A stretch of 64,000 nucleotides of DNA from VYDC01 sp963667515. Its GTDB lineage: Bacteria > Chloroflexota > Dehalococcoidia > UBA2979. The stretch's first letter is position 1; each line of letters opens with the position of its first letter. The notes beneath the pieces were generated by a model, which saw nothing but the letters and a program-made list of their open reading frames with translations, ran no database searches and was not told where the DNA came from. Below, piece after piece: positions 28,191-35,987 of this stretch. The DNA lies in the NCBI GenBank assembly GCA_963667515.2, contig CAXXXY010000002.1:434001-498000 (forward strand), in the 5' to 3' direction. The translations under genes and the position numbers were made by a program.

Positions 28191-29027
28191 ATGCCGATAC
28201 GCCAGTTCCGGCCCACCTCGCCCGGGCGGCGCAACGCCTCCGGCCACACCTTCTCCGAGATCACGAAGAAGAGGCCCGAGAAGCGTCTGCTCCAGGCGAA
28301 GAAGCAGCGCTCCGGCCGCGGCGGCGACGGCCGCATCTCCGTCCGGCATCGCGGCGGCGGCCACAAGCGGCAGATCCGCCTCATCGACTTCAAGCGCAAC
28401 AAGCTGGGCGTGCCGGGCCGCGTGGCCGCCATCGAGTACGACCCGGGGCGCAGCGCGCGCATCGCGCTCGTCTTCTACGCGGACGGCGACAAGCGCTACG
28501 TGCTGGCGCCGGACCGGCTGCAGGTGGGGCAGACGGTGATCTCGGCGGACGACGCGCCGATCGCGCCGGGCAACTCGCTGCCGCTGTCGACGATCCCGGT
28601 GGGCACGCAGCTGCACAACGTGGAGATGCAGCCCGGCCGCGGCGGGCAGCTCGGCCGCTCCGCCGGCACCTCGATCCAGCTGATGGCGAAGGAGGCGGGC
28701 TACGCGCTGCTGCGCCTGCCCTCGGGCGAGATGCGGCAGGTGCAGGAGAGCTGCCGCGCCACCATCGGCGCCGTCGGCAACTCGGAGCACTCGCAGGTGA
28801 AGCTCGGCAAGGCCGGCCGCACGCGGCACCGCGGGCGGCGCCCGCAGGTGCGCGGCTCGGCGATGAACCCGGTCGACCACCCGCACGGCGGCGGGGAGGG
28901 GAAGGCGCCCGTCGGCCTCCCCGGTCCGAAGACGCCGTGGGGGAAGCCGGCGCTCGGCTACCGCACACGGACCAACAAGCGTACCGGCACGTTCATCGTG
29001 CGCCGGCGCGGCCGTCGGCGCCGCTAG
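28191..29027 (+). CDS. rplB: 50S ribosomal protein L2
   Basis: 278 residues, the usual length. The peptidyl-transferase-proximal segment NPVDHPHGGGEGKAPVGLPG with the conserved histidine is intact, and RPTSPGRRNASGHTF and HRGGGHKRQIRLIDFKRN are found near the N terminus. The basic C terminus (FIVRRRGRRRR) is somewhat richer in Arg than usual. 53 bases separate it from rpsS. Confidence 0.97.
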   Translation: MPIRQFRPTSPGRRNASGHTFSEITKKRPEKRLLQAKKQRSGRGGDGRISVRHRGGGHKRQIRLIDFKRNKLGVPGRVAAIEYDPGRSARIALVFYADGDKRYVLAPDRLQVGQTVISADDAPIAPGNSLPLSTIPVGTQLHNVEMQPGRGGQLGRSAGTSIQLMAKEAGYALLRLPSGEMRQVQESCRATIGAVGNSEHSQVKLGKAGRTRHRGRRPQVRGSAMNPVDHPHGGGEGKAPVGLPGPKTPWGKPALGYRTRTNKRTGTFIVRRRGRRRR

Positions 29028-29080
29028 GGCGCCTCGGGGGGACTGCCGGCGCCGCTGGCGCAGGGGGGCTGGGGAGAGCG

Positions 29081-29365
29081 ATGTCGCGATCGACGAAGAA
29101 GGGTCCCTACGTGGATCCGAAGCTGATGCAGAAGGTGGAGGCCGCGCAGCGCGGCGGCCGCCGGCAGGTGATCCGCACCTGGTCGCGCGCCTCGACGGTG
29201 ATGCCGGAGATGGTTGGCCTGACCATCGCGGTGCACGACGGCCGGCGGCACATCCCGGTGCTGTGCACGGAGAACATGGTGGGCCACAAGCTGGGCGAGT
29301 TCGCGTTCACGCGGGCGTTCCGCGGCCACCGCGGGCGCTCCGAGGTGGCCACGCGCGTCCGCTAG
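29081..29365 (+). CDS. rpsS: 30S ribosomal protein S19
   Basis: 94 residues. MSRSTKKGPYVDPKLMQKV, VIRTWSRASTVMPEMVG and MVGHKLGEFAFTRAFRGH are characteristic. ATG at 29081 has GGGGAGAG 2-9 bases upstream. S19 binds the 30S head near the A-site. The 73-base gap before rplV is long for this operon but no gene or hairpin is apparent in it. Confidence 0.97.
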   Translation: MSRSTKKGPYVDPKLMQKVEAAQRGGRRQVIRTWSRASTVMPEMVGLTIAVHDGRRHIPVLCTENMVGHKLGEFAFTRAFRGHRGRSEVATRVR

Positions 29366-29438
29366 CGGGCGCACGAACGTGAGCAGGGCAGCGTGAGCGG
29401 CCCGGAGTGAGAAGCAGAGTCGAGGGGCAGAGGGACGC

Positions 29439-29780
29439 ATGACCGAGGTCCGAGCGCTCGCCAGCAACCAGCCCGTGTCGCCCCGCAAGGTGCGGCTGGT
29501 GCTGGAGACGATCCGCGGCCTGAAGGTCGCGGACGCGCTCGACGTGCTCGCGGCGCTGCCGCAGCCCTCGGCGCGCATCGTGCGCAGCGTGCTGCGCTCG
29601 GCCGCGGCGAACGCGGAGAACAACCACGCGCTCGACCCGGACGGGCTGCGCGTGAAGAGCGCGATCGCGGGCGACGCGCGCAAGCTGCGCCGCTTCAAGG
29701 CCCGCTCGCGCGGGCGCGTGGCGCCGCGCGTGACGCGGCTCTCGCACATCGAGGTCGTCGTCGAAGGCGAGGGATTCTAG
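29439..29780 (+). CDS. rplV: 50S ribosomal protein L22
   Basis: 113 residues. VSPRKVRLVLETIRGLKVAD and SAAANAENNHALDPDGLRV are typical, and the tunnel-lining hairpin is present near ARSRGRVAPRVTRLSHIEVV. ATG at 29439 after AGAGGGA. Its TAG shares a base with the GTG of rpsC. Confidence 0.97.
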   Translation: MTEVRALASNQPVSPRKVRLVLETIRGLKVADALDVLAALPQPSARIVRSVLRSAAANAENNHALDPDGLRVKSAIAGDARKLRRFKARSRGRVAPRVTRLSHIEVVVEGEGF

Positions 29781-30451
29781 TGGGGCGCAAAGTCCACCCG
29801 TACGGATTCCGCCTCGGCGTGATCCGCGACTGGCAGTCGAAGTGGTACGCGGACCGCGACTACGCGGCGCTCGCGAACGAGGACATGCTGCTCCGGCGGC
29901 TGATCCTCAACACGCTGCCCGACGCCGGCATCTCGCAGATCCTGATCGACCGCAACGCCAACCAGCTCACGTTGACGCTGAAAACCGCCAAGCCCGGCAT
30001 CGTGATCGGGCGCGGCGGGCAGAACGCGGAGCGGTTGCGGCAGCTTCTGCAGGGCTCGACCGAGCGGCGCCTGCGCCTCAACATCGACGAGATTCGCATC
30101 CCCGAGCTCGACGCCTTCCTGGTGGCGCGCTCGGTGGCCGACCAGCTGGAGCGGCGCGTCGCCTTCCGCCGCGCGATGAAGCAGGCGGTGCAGCGCACGA
30201 TGTCGCGCGGGGCGCTGGGCTGTCGCGTGCGCATCGGCGGGCGGCTCGGCGGCTCCGAGATGTCGCGCTCCGAGCAGGAGATGCAGGGCCGCGTGCCGCT
30301 GCACACGCTGCGCGCCGACATCGACTTCGGCCTCGCCGAGGCGAAGACGACGTTCGGCGTCATCGGCGTGAAGTGCTGGATCTTCAAGGGCGAGATCACG
30401 CCGGAGGAGTCGCCACTGGCGGCCGCCGCCGCGATGGCGACCACGGATTAG
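29780..30451 (+). CDS. rpsC: 30S ribosomal protein S3
   Basis: 223 residues. N-terminal GRKVHPYGFRLGVIRDW, KH domain with the GIVIGRGGQNAERLRQLL motif (~75-92), and C-terminal domain GCRVRIGGRLGGSEMSR and HTLRADIDFG. S3 forms part of the mRNA entry site. The GTG start overlaps the rplV stop. A short Ala-rich end (AAAAAMATTD) is present. Confidence 0.97.
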   Translation: MGRKVHPYGFRLGVIRDWQSKWYADRDYAALANEDMLLRRLILNTLPDAGISQILIDRNANQLTLTLKTAKPGIVIGRGGQNAERLRQLLQGSTERRLRLNIDEIRIPELDAFLVARSVADQLERRVAFRRAMKQAVQRTMSRGALGCRVRIGGRLGGSEMSRSEQEMQGRVPLHTLRADIDFGLAEAKTTFGVIGVKCWIFKGEITPEESPLAAAAAMATTD

Positions 30452-30460
30452 GGGCCCACC

Positions 30461-30877
30461 ATGTTGATGCCCCGTCGCACCAAGTACCGGAAGCAGTTCC
30501 GCGGCCGTCGCCGCGGGGCCGCGCAGAGGGGGAACAGCGTCGCGTTCGGCGAGTTCGGGCTGCAGGCGCGCTCCAACGGCTGGGTGGACTCGCGACAGAT
30601 CGAATCGGCTCGGCGCGCGATCACAGGCACGCTGCGCCGCGGCGGCAAGGTGTGGATCCGCGTCTTCCCCGACAAGCCGGTCACGAAGAAGCCGGTCGAG
30701 ACGCGCATGGGCAAAGGCAAGGGCGCGACCGACCGCTGGGTCGCCGTCGTGCGGCGCGGCCGCGTGATGTTCGAGGTCGCGGGCGTGCCCGAGGAGGCCG
30801 CGCGCGAGGCGTTCCGCCGCGCGCACCACAAGCTCCCGCTGGACACCCGGGTGATCTCGCGCGAGGAGGTGGCCTGA
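30461..30877 (+). CDS. rplP: 50S ribosomal protein L16
   Basis: 138 residues, standard. LMPRRTKYRKQFRGRRRGAA at the start, then GEFGLQARSNGWVDSRQIES, VWIRVFPDKPVTKKPVETRM and GKGKGATDRWVAVV. L16 supports the A-site tRNA. ATG 30461 is used; ATG 30467 would also give a normal L16. The TGA overlaps the rpmC ATG. Confidence 0.97.
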   Translation: MLMPRRTKYRKQFRGRRRGAAQRGNSVAFGEFGLQARSNGWVDSRQIESARRAITGTLRRGGKVWIRVFPDKPVTKKPVETRMGKGKGATDRWVAVVRRGRVMFEVAGVPEEAAREAFRRAHHKLPLDTRVISREEVA

Positions 30878-31197
30878 TGCCGAGCCGCTTCGCGCAGGAG
30901 CTGCGCGGCCACGGCGAGCAGCAGCTCCGCAACGAGCTGGAGAGCGCGCACGAAGAGCTCTTCACGCTGCGCTTCCAGGCCGCGACGAGGCAGCTCGCCG
31001 ATGTCTCGAAGATCCGCAAGACGCGGCGGCAGGTCGCGCGGCTGCGCACGGTGTTGCACGAGCAGGAGCTGGGCCTGAGCGAGCCGGGCGACGCCGAGGC
31101 GCCGGTCGCGGCCGAGGCGCCGGCCGCGGCCGAGGCGCCGGCCGAGGAGCCGTCGGTCGAGGCGCCGGTCGACGCACCGGCCCAGGACGAGGAGTAG
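30877..31197 (+). CDS. rpmC: 50S ribosomal protein L29 with acidic tail
   Basis: 106 residues against the usual 60-70. The first ~68 are a normal two-helix L29 (QQLRNELESAHEELFTLRFQ, KIRKTRRQVARLRTVLHEQE). The remaining ~38 are Ala/Glu/Pro-rich (DAEAPVAAEAPAAAEAPAEE) with no basic residues. The genuine stop is 3 bases before rpsQ, and no start for a separate gene is visible in the tail, so it is a real extension. L29 lies beside L23 at the tunnel exit. Confidence 0.93.
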   Translation: MPSRFAQELRGHGEQQLRNELESAHEELFTLRFQAATRQLADVSKIRKTRRQVARLRTVLHEQELGLSEPGDAEAPVAAEAPAAAEAPAEEPSVEAPVDAPAQDEE

Positions 31198-31200
31198 CAG

Positions 31201-31713
31201 GTGGTTGCCAGCGAGCCCGCCGTCGTCGTGAACCGCAAGACGCGGGTCGGCACGGTCGTCTCCGACAAGATGGAGCAGACGCTCGTGGTGGTCATCGGGC
31301 GCACCACGCGGCACCCGCTCTACCGCAAGGTGATCCGCCGCACCAAGAAATACCACGTGCACGACCCCGAGGGCCGCGGCACGCTGGGCGACCTCGTGCG
31401 CATCGAGGAGTGCCGGCCGATCAGCAAGACGAAGCGCTGGCAGCTCGTCGAGGTGCTGACCGAGCGCGCCGTCGCCGAGGTGGCCGCCGAGGAGATCGAC
31501 AGCTCCCTCGTCGAGGAGATGCAGCGATCGGCCGCGCACCGCGAGCAGGAGGAGGCGGCCGCCACCGAGGCGGCTGCCCCCGACGCGCCGGCTCCCGAGG
31601 CGGCTGCTCCCGAGGCGGCTGCGGCGAGCGTCGAAGCCGAGCCAGCCGCGGACGCGCCGGCGACGGACGAGCCGGCGACGGATGAGCCAGCGACGGACGA
31701 GGACGAGAAGTGA
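31201..31713 (+). CDS. rpsQ: 30S ribosomal protein S17 with acidic tail
   Basis: 170 residues; S17 is normally 80-100. The OB-fold core is complete to about residue 88 (RVGTVVSDKMEQTLVVVIGR, HPLYRKVIRRTKKYHVHD, VRIEECRPISKTKRWQLVEV). A helical charged segment and an Ala/Pro/Glu tail follow. The very end is three 15-bp repeats at 31656-31700 coding PATDE units. GTG start 3 bases after rpmC. The stop overlaps the rplN GTG. Confidence 0.93.
   Translation: MVASEPAVVVNRKTRVGTVVSDKMEQTLVVVIGRTTRHPLYRKVIRRTKKYHVHDPEGRGTLGDLVRIEECRPISKTKRWQLVEVLTERAVAEVAAEEIDSSLVEEMQRSAAHREQEEAAATEAAAPDAPAPEAAAPEAAAASVEAEPAADAPATDEPATDEPATDEDEK
31656..31700 (+). repeat. 15-bp triplication at the end of rpsQ
   Basis: Three units of GCCGGCGACGGACGA with two substitutions in total, coding PATDE repeats at the end of the S17 tail. 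Confidence 0.85.
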
Positions 31714-32081
31714 TCCAGCAGGAGTCGCGGCTGCGCGTCGCCGACAACTCCGGTGCGCGGGAGATCCTGTGCATCCGCGTCCTCGGCGGGACGCGGCGGC
31801 GCTACGCGCGCGTGGGCGACATCATCGTCGCCACCGTGAAGGACGCGCAGCCCAACTCCGCCGTGCGCAAGGGCGAGGTGGTGCGCGCGGTGGTCGTGCG
31901 CACCACGAAGGCGCAGCAGCGCCCCGACGGCTCCTCCATCCGCTTCGACGACAACGCCGCGGTGATCCTCGCCGACAAGGAGGGGAACCCGCGCGGCACC
32001 CGCATCTTCGGACCGGTCGCCCGCGAGCTCCGGGACCGGCGCTACATGCGCATCATCTCGCTGGCCCCGGAGGTGCTGTAG
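31710..32081 (+). CDS. rplN: 50S ribosomal protein L14
   Basis: 123 residues, standard. MIQQESRLRVADNSGAREIL, VGDIIVATVKDAQPNSAVRK, RFDDNAAVILADKEGNPRGT and IFGPVARELRDRRYMRIISL are all conserved. GTG start at 31710 overlaps the rpsQ stop; its TAG shares a base with the rplX GTG. It has no tail, unlike the two genes before it. Confidence 0.98.
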   Translation: MIQQESRLRVADNSGAREILCIRVLGGTRRRYARVGDIIVATVKDAQPNSAVRKGEVVRAVVVRTTKAQQRPDGSSIRFDDNAAVILADKEGNPRGTRIFGPVARELRDRRYMRIISLAPEVL

Positions 32082-32398
32082 TGGCCGCGAAGATCCGGCG
32101 CAACGACACCGTGCGCGTGATGGCCGGCAAGGACCGCGGGCGCCAGGGCGAGGTGCGGCAGGTCTTCCCCGCGAAGAGCCGCGCGGTCGTCACCGGCGTG
32201 AACATGAGCCGGCGGCACCGCCGCGCGCGCTCCGCGTCGGAGCCGGGCGGCATCGTGGACGTGGAGGCACCGATCCACGTCTCAAACCTGCGGCTGGTGT
32301 GCCCCTCGTGCGGCATGCCGGTGCGGGTCGGCTTCCGGCTCCTGGATGACGGGCGCAAGGTGCGCTACTGCAAGCGCTGCGACGAGGCGGTCGACTGA
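32081..32398 (+). CDS. rplX: 50S ribosomal protein L24
   Basis: 105 residues. KOW motif region KIRRNDTVRVMAGKDRGRQG and VVTGVNMSRRHRRARS; then GGIVDVEAPIHVSNLRLVCP. The C-terminal zinc-ribbon-like cysteines CPSCG and CKRCDE are the form typical of many bacteria. GTG start at 32081 overlaps the rplN stop; its TGA overlaps the rplE ATG. Confidence 0.96.
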   Translation: MAAKIRRNDTVRVMAGKDRGRQGEVRQVFPAKSRAVVTGVNMSRRHRRARSASEPGGIVDVEAPIHVSNLRLVCPSCGMPVRVGFRLLDDGRKVRYCKRCDEAVD

Positions 32399-33000
32399 TG
32401 ACGCAGGCGACAGACACGACGCCCGCGCAGAGCGCGCCCGCACGGGGCGCAGCCGCTCCGCGCATGCTCGCGCGCTACCGCGAGGAGGTGGCGCCTGCCC
32501 TCACCCGCGAATTCAGCTACTCCAACCCGATGCAGGTGCCGTCGCTCTCGAAGATCGCGATCAACATCGGCCTTGGCGAGGCGCTGACCAACGCGCGCGC
32601 CGTGGAGACCGCGACCGCGGACCTGATGACGATCACCGGGCAGCGGCCCGTCGTGACGCGCGCGAAGCGGGCGATCTCCAACTTCCGGCTGCGCGAGGGG
32701 AACCCGGTGGGCCTGATCGTCACGCTGCGGGGCACCCGCATGTGGGAGTTCTTCGACCGGCTGGTGAACGCGGGGCTGCCGCGCGCGCGCGACTTCCGCG
32801 GCGTGCCGCTGGAGGCCTTCGACGGGCGCGGCAACTACGCGCTGGGCATCTCGGAGCAGGTGATCTTCCCGGAGGTCGACTTCGCGTCGATCGACCGGGT
32901 GCGGGGGCTACAGGTAAACATCGTGACGACCGCGCGCACGGACGAAGAGGGGCAGCGGCTGCTCGCGCTGCTCGGCATGCCGTTTGCGCGGCGCGACTAG
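32398..33000 (+). CDS. rplE: 50S ribosomal protein L5
   Basis: 200 residues. After an Ala/Pro/Thr-rich leader of ~20 residues comes the usual L5: MLARYREEVAPALTREFSYS, NPMQVPSLSKIAINIGLGEA, TGQRPVVTRAKRAISNFRLR, RDFRGVPLEAFDGRGNYALG. Binds 5S rRNA. An in-frame ATG at MLARYREE (32464) could be the true start; GTG/ATG 32398 is preferred for its overlap with the rplX stop. Confidence 0.96.
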   Translation: MTQATDTTPAQSAPARGAAAPRMLARYREEVAPALTREFSYSNPMQVPSLSKIAINIGLGEALTNARAVETATADLMTITGQRPVVTRAKRAISNFRLREGNPVGLIVTLRGTRMWEFFDRLVNAGLPRARDFRGVPLEAFDGRGNYALGISEQVIFPEVDFASIDRVRGLQVNIVTTARTDEEGQRLLALLGMPFARRD

Positions 33001-33028
33001 GCGCCGGTACGGGGAAGCAGGGCGAGGG

Positions 33029-33232
33029 ATGGCGAAGAAGTCGCAGATCGCGAAGGCGCTACGGACGCCGAAGTTCACATCGCGCCGGGTGAATCGCTGC
33101 CCGGTCGTGTGGGCCCGCCGTCCGTGCGGGCGCGCACGCGCCTACATGCGCAAGTTCGGCATGTGCCGCATCTGCTTCCGCCGGCTCGCGAACGAGGGGA
33201 TGCTGCCCGGGGTGAAGAAGTCGTCGTGGTAG
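33029..33232 (+). CDS. rpsN: 30S ribosomal protein S14, zinc type, with 6-residue insertion
   Basis: 67 residues; the zinc (Z) type is usually 61. Cysteines are at 24, 33, 46 and 49. The standard pattern is 24, 27, 40, 43, so six residues (VWARRP or an equivalent frame) have been added between the first two ligands, turning CxxC into Cx8C. The rest (ARAYMRKFGMCRICFRRLAN) is normal. ATG at 33029 after GCGAGGG. The inserted 18 bases partly resemble the following bases (GTGTGGGCCCG against GTGCGGGCGCG), as if by imperfect duplication. Sequencing error is unlikely to add 18 in-frame bases, but zinc binding must adapt. Confidence 0.93.
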   Translation: MAKKSQIAKALRTPKFTSRRVNRCPVVWARRPCGRARAYMRKFGMCRICFRRLANEGMLPGVKKSSW

Positions 33233-33275
33233 ACGGCAGCTCTGGGGCGCGCCGGGAAGGGGCGAGGCTGACACG

Positions 33276-33674
33276 ATGACTATGTCCGACCCGCTGGCCG
33301 ACATGTTCACACGCATCCGCAACAGTGCGACGGCGCGCCACGAGTGGGTGCGCGTGCCCACCTCCAACGTGAAGCGCGCGGTGGCCGGCGTGCTGCGCGC
33401 CGAGGGCTTCATCGCCGCCGTCGAGGAAGAGGAAAAGGGCCCGCGCAGCTATCTGCGGCTGCGCATCACCTACGGCGAGGACCGCAAGGCGGTGCTCGGC
33501 GGGATCCGCCGCGTCTCCAAGCCGGGGCTGCGTGTCTACGTAAACCGTCGCGAGGTGCCGCGCGTGCTGGGCGGGCTGGGCATCGCGATCCTCAGCACCT
33601 CGCAGGGGGTGATGTCGGACCGCGAGGCGTGGCGCCGCAAGATCGGTGGCGAGGTCCTGTGCTACGTGTGGTAG
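33276..33674 (+). CDS. rpsH: 30S ribosomal protein S8
   Basis: 132 residues, standard. DPLADMFTRIRNSATARHEW, VPTSNVKRAVAGVLRAEGFI, RRVSKPGLRVYVNRREVPRV and GIAILSTSQGVMSDREAWRR are diagnostic. ATG at 33276, with a second in-frame ATG two codons later. S8 is the classic autogenous regulator of the spc operon, but no obvious helix-21 mimic was identified here. Confidence 0.97.
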   Translation: MTMSDPLADMFTRIRNSATARHEWVRVPTSNVKRAVAGVLRAEGFIAAVEEEEKGPRSYLRLRITYGEDRKAVLGGIRRVSKPGLRVYVNRREVPRVLGGLGIAILSTSQGVMSDREAWRRKIGGEVLCYVW

Positions 33675-33714
33675 GCGCGCCGCGGGGCGCGCAGGGAGCC
33701 GGAGGCAGGACGCG

Positions 33715-34251
33715 ATGTCGCGCGTAGGCAAGAAGCCCGTGCCGCTGCCGTCGGGCGTCCAGGTGACGCTGGACGGGCAGAGCGTGCGCGTGCGCGGGCC
33801 GCAGGGCGAGCTGTCGCACGAGGTGCACCCCGCGATCCGCGTCGCGCAGGAGGACGGCGCGCTGCGCGTGGAGCGCCCCTCCGACGAGCCGCGGCACCGC
33901 GCGCTCCACGGCCTCACGCGCGCGCTGCTGCAGAACATGGTCACCGGCGTGACCGAGGGCTATCGCCGCACGCTGGAGATAACGGGCACGGGCTACCGCG
34001 CGCAGCTGCAGGGGGAGAGCCTCACGCTGAACGTCGGCTTCTCGCACCCCGTGGAGCTCGATCCGCTGCCCGGCGTCAGCTTCGAGCTGGAGACGCCCAC
34101 GCGCGTCCACGTCTCGGGCATCGACAAGCAGGCCGTGGGGCAGCAGGCCGCGCTCGTGCGGCGCGTGCGCCCGCCGGAGCCGTACCGCGGCAAGGGCATC
34201 CGCTACCAGGGCGAGGTGGTGCGACTGCGCGCCGGGAAGGCGAAGAAGTAA
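33715..34251 (+). CDS. rplF: 50S ribosomal protein L6
   Basis: 178 residues. MSRVGKKPVPLPSGVQVTLD, VRGPQGELSHEVHPAIRV, HGLTRALLQNMVTGVTEGYR, GYRAQLQGESLTLNVGFSHP and PPEPYRGKGIRYQGEVVRLR. ATG at 33715 is supported by GGAGGCAGGA directly upstream. The TAA shares a base with the rplR ATG. Confidence 0.97.
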   Translation: MSRVGKKPVPLPSGVQVTLDGQSVRVRGPQGELSHEVHPAIRVAQEDGALRVERPSDEPRHRALHGLTRALLQNMVTGVTEGYRRTLEITGTGYRAQLQGESLTLNVGFSHPVELDPLPGVSFELETPTRVHVSGIDKQAVGQQAALVRRVRPPEPYRGKGIRYQGEVVRLRAGKAKK

Positions 34252-34619
34252 TGGCATCCGCCGCGAAGGCGACGCGCCAGGCAGCGCGGCTGCGCCGTCA
34301 CCGCAGCCTTCGCCGCCGGCTGGCCGGCACGCCGGCGCGCCCGCGCCTCGCCGTGTTCCGCTCCAACCAGCACATCTACGCGCAGGTGATCGACGACGAG
34401 GCGGGGCGCACGCTGGCGTCCGCCTCCGACGTGGAGGAGCCGCTGCGCGCGCAGGGCGGCACCAAGCTGCAGCGCGCGGAGCAGGTCGGGCAGCTGCTCG
34501 CCCAGCGCGCGAAGGAGCACGGCCTCGCGGCCGTGGTCTTCGACCGGGGCGGCTTCGCCTACACGGGACGTGTGCGAGCGCTGGCCGACGCGGCCCGCAA
34601 GGAAGGCCTGGTGTTCTGA
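34251..34619 (+). CDS. rplR: 50S ribosomal protein L18
   Basis: 122 residues. Basic N-terminal arm (ATRQAARLRRHRSLRRRLAG), then PARPRLAVFRSNQHIYAQVI and AAVVFDRGGFAYTGRVRALA. Carries 5S rRNA together with L5. ATG overlaps the rplF stop, and its own TGA overlaps the rpsE ATG. Confidence 0.97.
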   Translation: MASAAKATRQAARLRRHRSLRRRLAGTPARPRLAVFRSNQHIYAQVIDDEAGRTLASASDVEEPLRAQGGTKLQRAEQVGQLLAQRAKEHGLAAVVFDRGGFAYTGRVRALADAARKEGLVF

Positions 34620-35239
34620 TGGGCCAGCGAGGCGGCCGCGACCGCGGCCCACGGCGCGACCGGCGCGACGACGGCGACGAGCTGATCGAGAAGGTCGTCG
34701 ACATCAACCGCGTCTCCAAGGTGGTCAAGGGCGGGCGGCGCTTCTCGTTCACGGCGATCGTCGTGGTCGGCGACGGCAAGGGGCGCGTCGGCTTCGGCTT
34801 CGGCCGCGCCAACGAGGTGCCCGAGGCGATCCGCAAGGGCGGCGTGATCGCGCGCCGCTCGATGTTCTCCGTGTCGATGCGCCGCAGCACCATCGCCCAC
34901 GACCAGCTCGCGACCTTCAAGGCGTCGAAGGTGGTGCTGCGGGCGGCCTCGCCGGGCACCGGCCTGATCGCGGGCGGCCCCGCGCGCGCCGTGCTGGAGG
35001 CGGCGGGCGTGACGGACGTGCTGACGAAGTCGCTGGGCTCCAACAACCCGGTGAACGTGGTGCGCGCCACGATCGAGGGGCTGCGCGCGCTCCGCGACCC
35101 GGAGCAGGTGGTCGCGCGGCGCCGCCGCCTCGCGGAGGCGCAGGCGGAGCTCGTCGTGCGGCAGCGTGCGCAGGCCGCCGCGCGCGCGCGGCAGGCCGCC
35201 GCGACGGCCGCGGCCGCGCCCGCCGGGGCGGGGGCGTAG
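34619..35239 (+). CDS. rpsE: 30S ribosomal protein S5
   Basis: 206 residues, longer than the usual 165-180. Core: LIEKVVDINRVSKVVKGGRR, FSFTAIVVVGDGKGRVGFGF, GKANEVPEAI-like RANEVPEAIRKGG, ASPGTGLIAGGPARAVLEAA, KSLGSNNPVNVVRATIEGLR. The last ~45 residues form a charged helix and an Ala-rich end (QAAARARQAAATAAAAPAG). S5 helps decoding fidelity. ATG 34619 overlaps the rplR stop. Confidence 0.96.
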   Translation: MGQRGGRDRGPRRDRRDDGDELIEKVVDINRVSKVVKGGRRFSFTAIVVVGDGKGRVGFGFGRANEVPEAIRKGGVIARRSMFSVSMRRSTIAHDQLATFKASKVVLRAASPGTGLIAGGPARAVLEAAGVTDVLTKSLGSNNPVNVVRATIEGLRALRDPEQVVARRRRLAEAQAELVVRQRAQAAARARQAAATAAAAPAGAGA

Positions 35240-35241
35240 CC

Positions 35242-35424
35242 GTGGCGAGGATCCGCATCACCTGGACGCGCTCGGCGATCGGCCGGCCCGCCGACCAGGG
35301 GCAGACCGTCTGCCGGCTGGGGCTACGCAAGCTGCACCAGACCGTGGAGCACGAGGACTCGCCGCAGGTGCGCGGCATGGCGCACAAGGTGCGTCACCTC
35401 GTGCAGGTGGAGGAGGTCCGCTAG
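35242..35424 (+). CDS. rpmD: 50S ribosomal protein L30
   Basis: 60 residues, standard. IRITWTRSAIGRPADQGQTV, LGLRKLHQTVEHEDSPQVRG and the closing HKVRHLVQVEEV. GTG start 2 bases after the rpsE stop. TAG shares a base with the rplO GTG. Confidence 0.95.
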   Translation: MARIRITWTRSAIGRPADQGQTVCRLGLRKLHQTVEHEDSPQVRGMAHKVRHLVQVEEVR

Positions 35425-35984
35425 TGGACCCGCATACGCTCCGGCAGGCCCCCGGCGCCAAGCGGCCGCGGAAGCGCATCGGCCGCGGCGACGGCTCGGG
35501 CACCGGCACCTACGCCGGGCGCGGGTCGAAGGGGCAGAAGGCCCGCAGCAAGGTGTCCGTCAGCTTCGAGGGCGGGCAGATGCCGCTCGTGCGGCGGCTG
35601 GGTCACAAGCGCGGCTTCCGTAACCCCACGCGCGTCGAGTTCCAGGCAGTGAACGTCGGCGATCTGGCCGCGCGCTTCGAGGCGGGCGCCACCATCGATG
35701 GCGCCGCGCTCGCGGCGGCGCGCCTCATCGACGACGCGCTCACGCCGTTCAAGGTGCTGGCGCGCGGCGAGCTGGACCGCGCGCTCACCGTGGTCGCGCC
35801 CAGGCTCTCGGCGGCCGCCAAGCAGGCGATCGAGGGCGCGGGCGGCCGCTTCGAGGAGCTGGCGCCCGCCGAGCACCGCGTCCGCAACCGCGTGCACCGC
35901 CGCCGTGCGGCGGCCGCGGCCGCCGAAGCTCCGGCTGGCGAGGCCCCGGCTGGCGAGGCCCCGGCTGGCGAGGGAGACGACTAG
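35424..35984 (+). CDS. rplO: 50S ribosomal protein L15 with repeat tail
   Basis: 186 residues; ~145-150 is usual. Core: GAKRPRKRIGRGDGSGTGTY, AGRGSKGQKARSKVSVSFEG, GQMPLVRRLGHKRGFRNPTR, and LIDDALTPFKVLARGELDRA. The tail is Ala-rich and ends in three 15-bp repeats at 35931-35975 that encode PAGEA units. GTG start overlaps rpmD; secY follows after 3 bases. Confidence 0.95.
   Translation: MDPHTLRQAPGAKRPRKRIGRGDGSGTGTYAGRGSKGQKARSKVSVSFEGGQMPLVRRLGHKRGFRNPTRVEFQAVNVGDLAARFEAGATIDGAALAAARLIDDALTPFKVLARGELDRALTVVAPRLSAAAKQAIEGAGGRFEELAPAEHRVRNRVHRRRAAAAAAEAPAGEAPAGEAPAGEGDD
35931..35975 (+). repeat. 15-bp triplication at the end of rplO
   Basis: Three units of CCGGCTGGCGAGGCC (the last differing in its final two bases), coding PAGEA repeats at the end of the L15 tail. 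Confidence 0.85.
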
Positions 35985-35987
35985 CCG

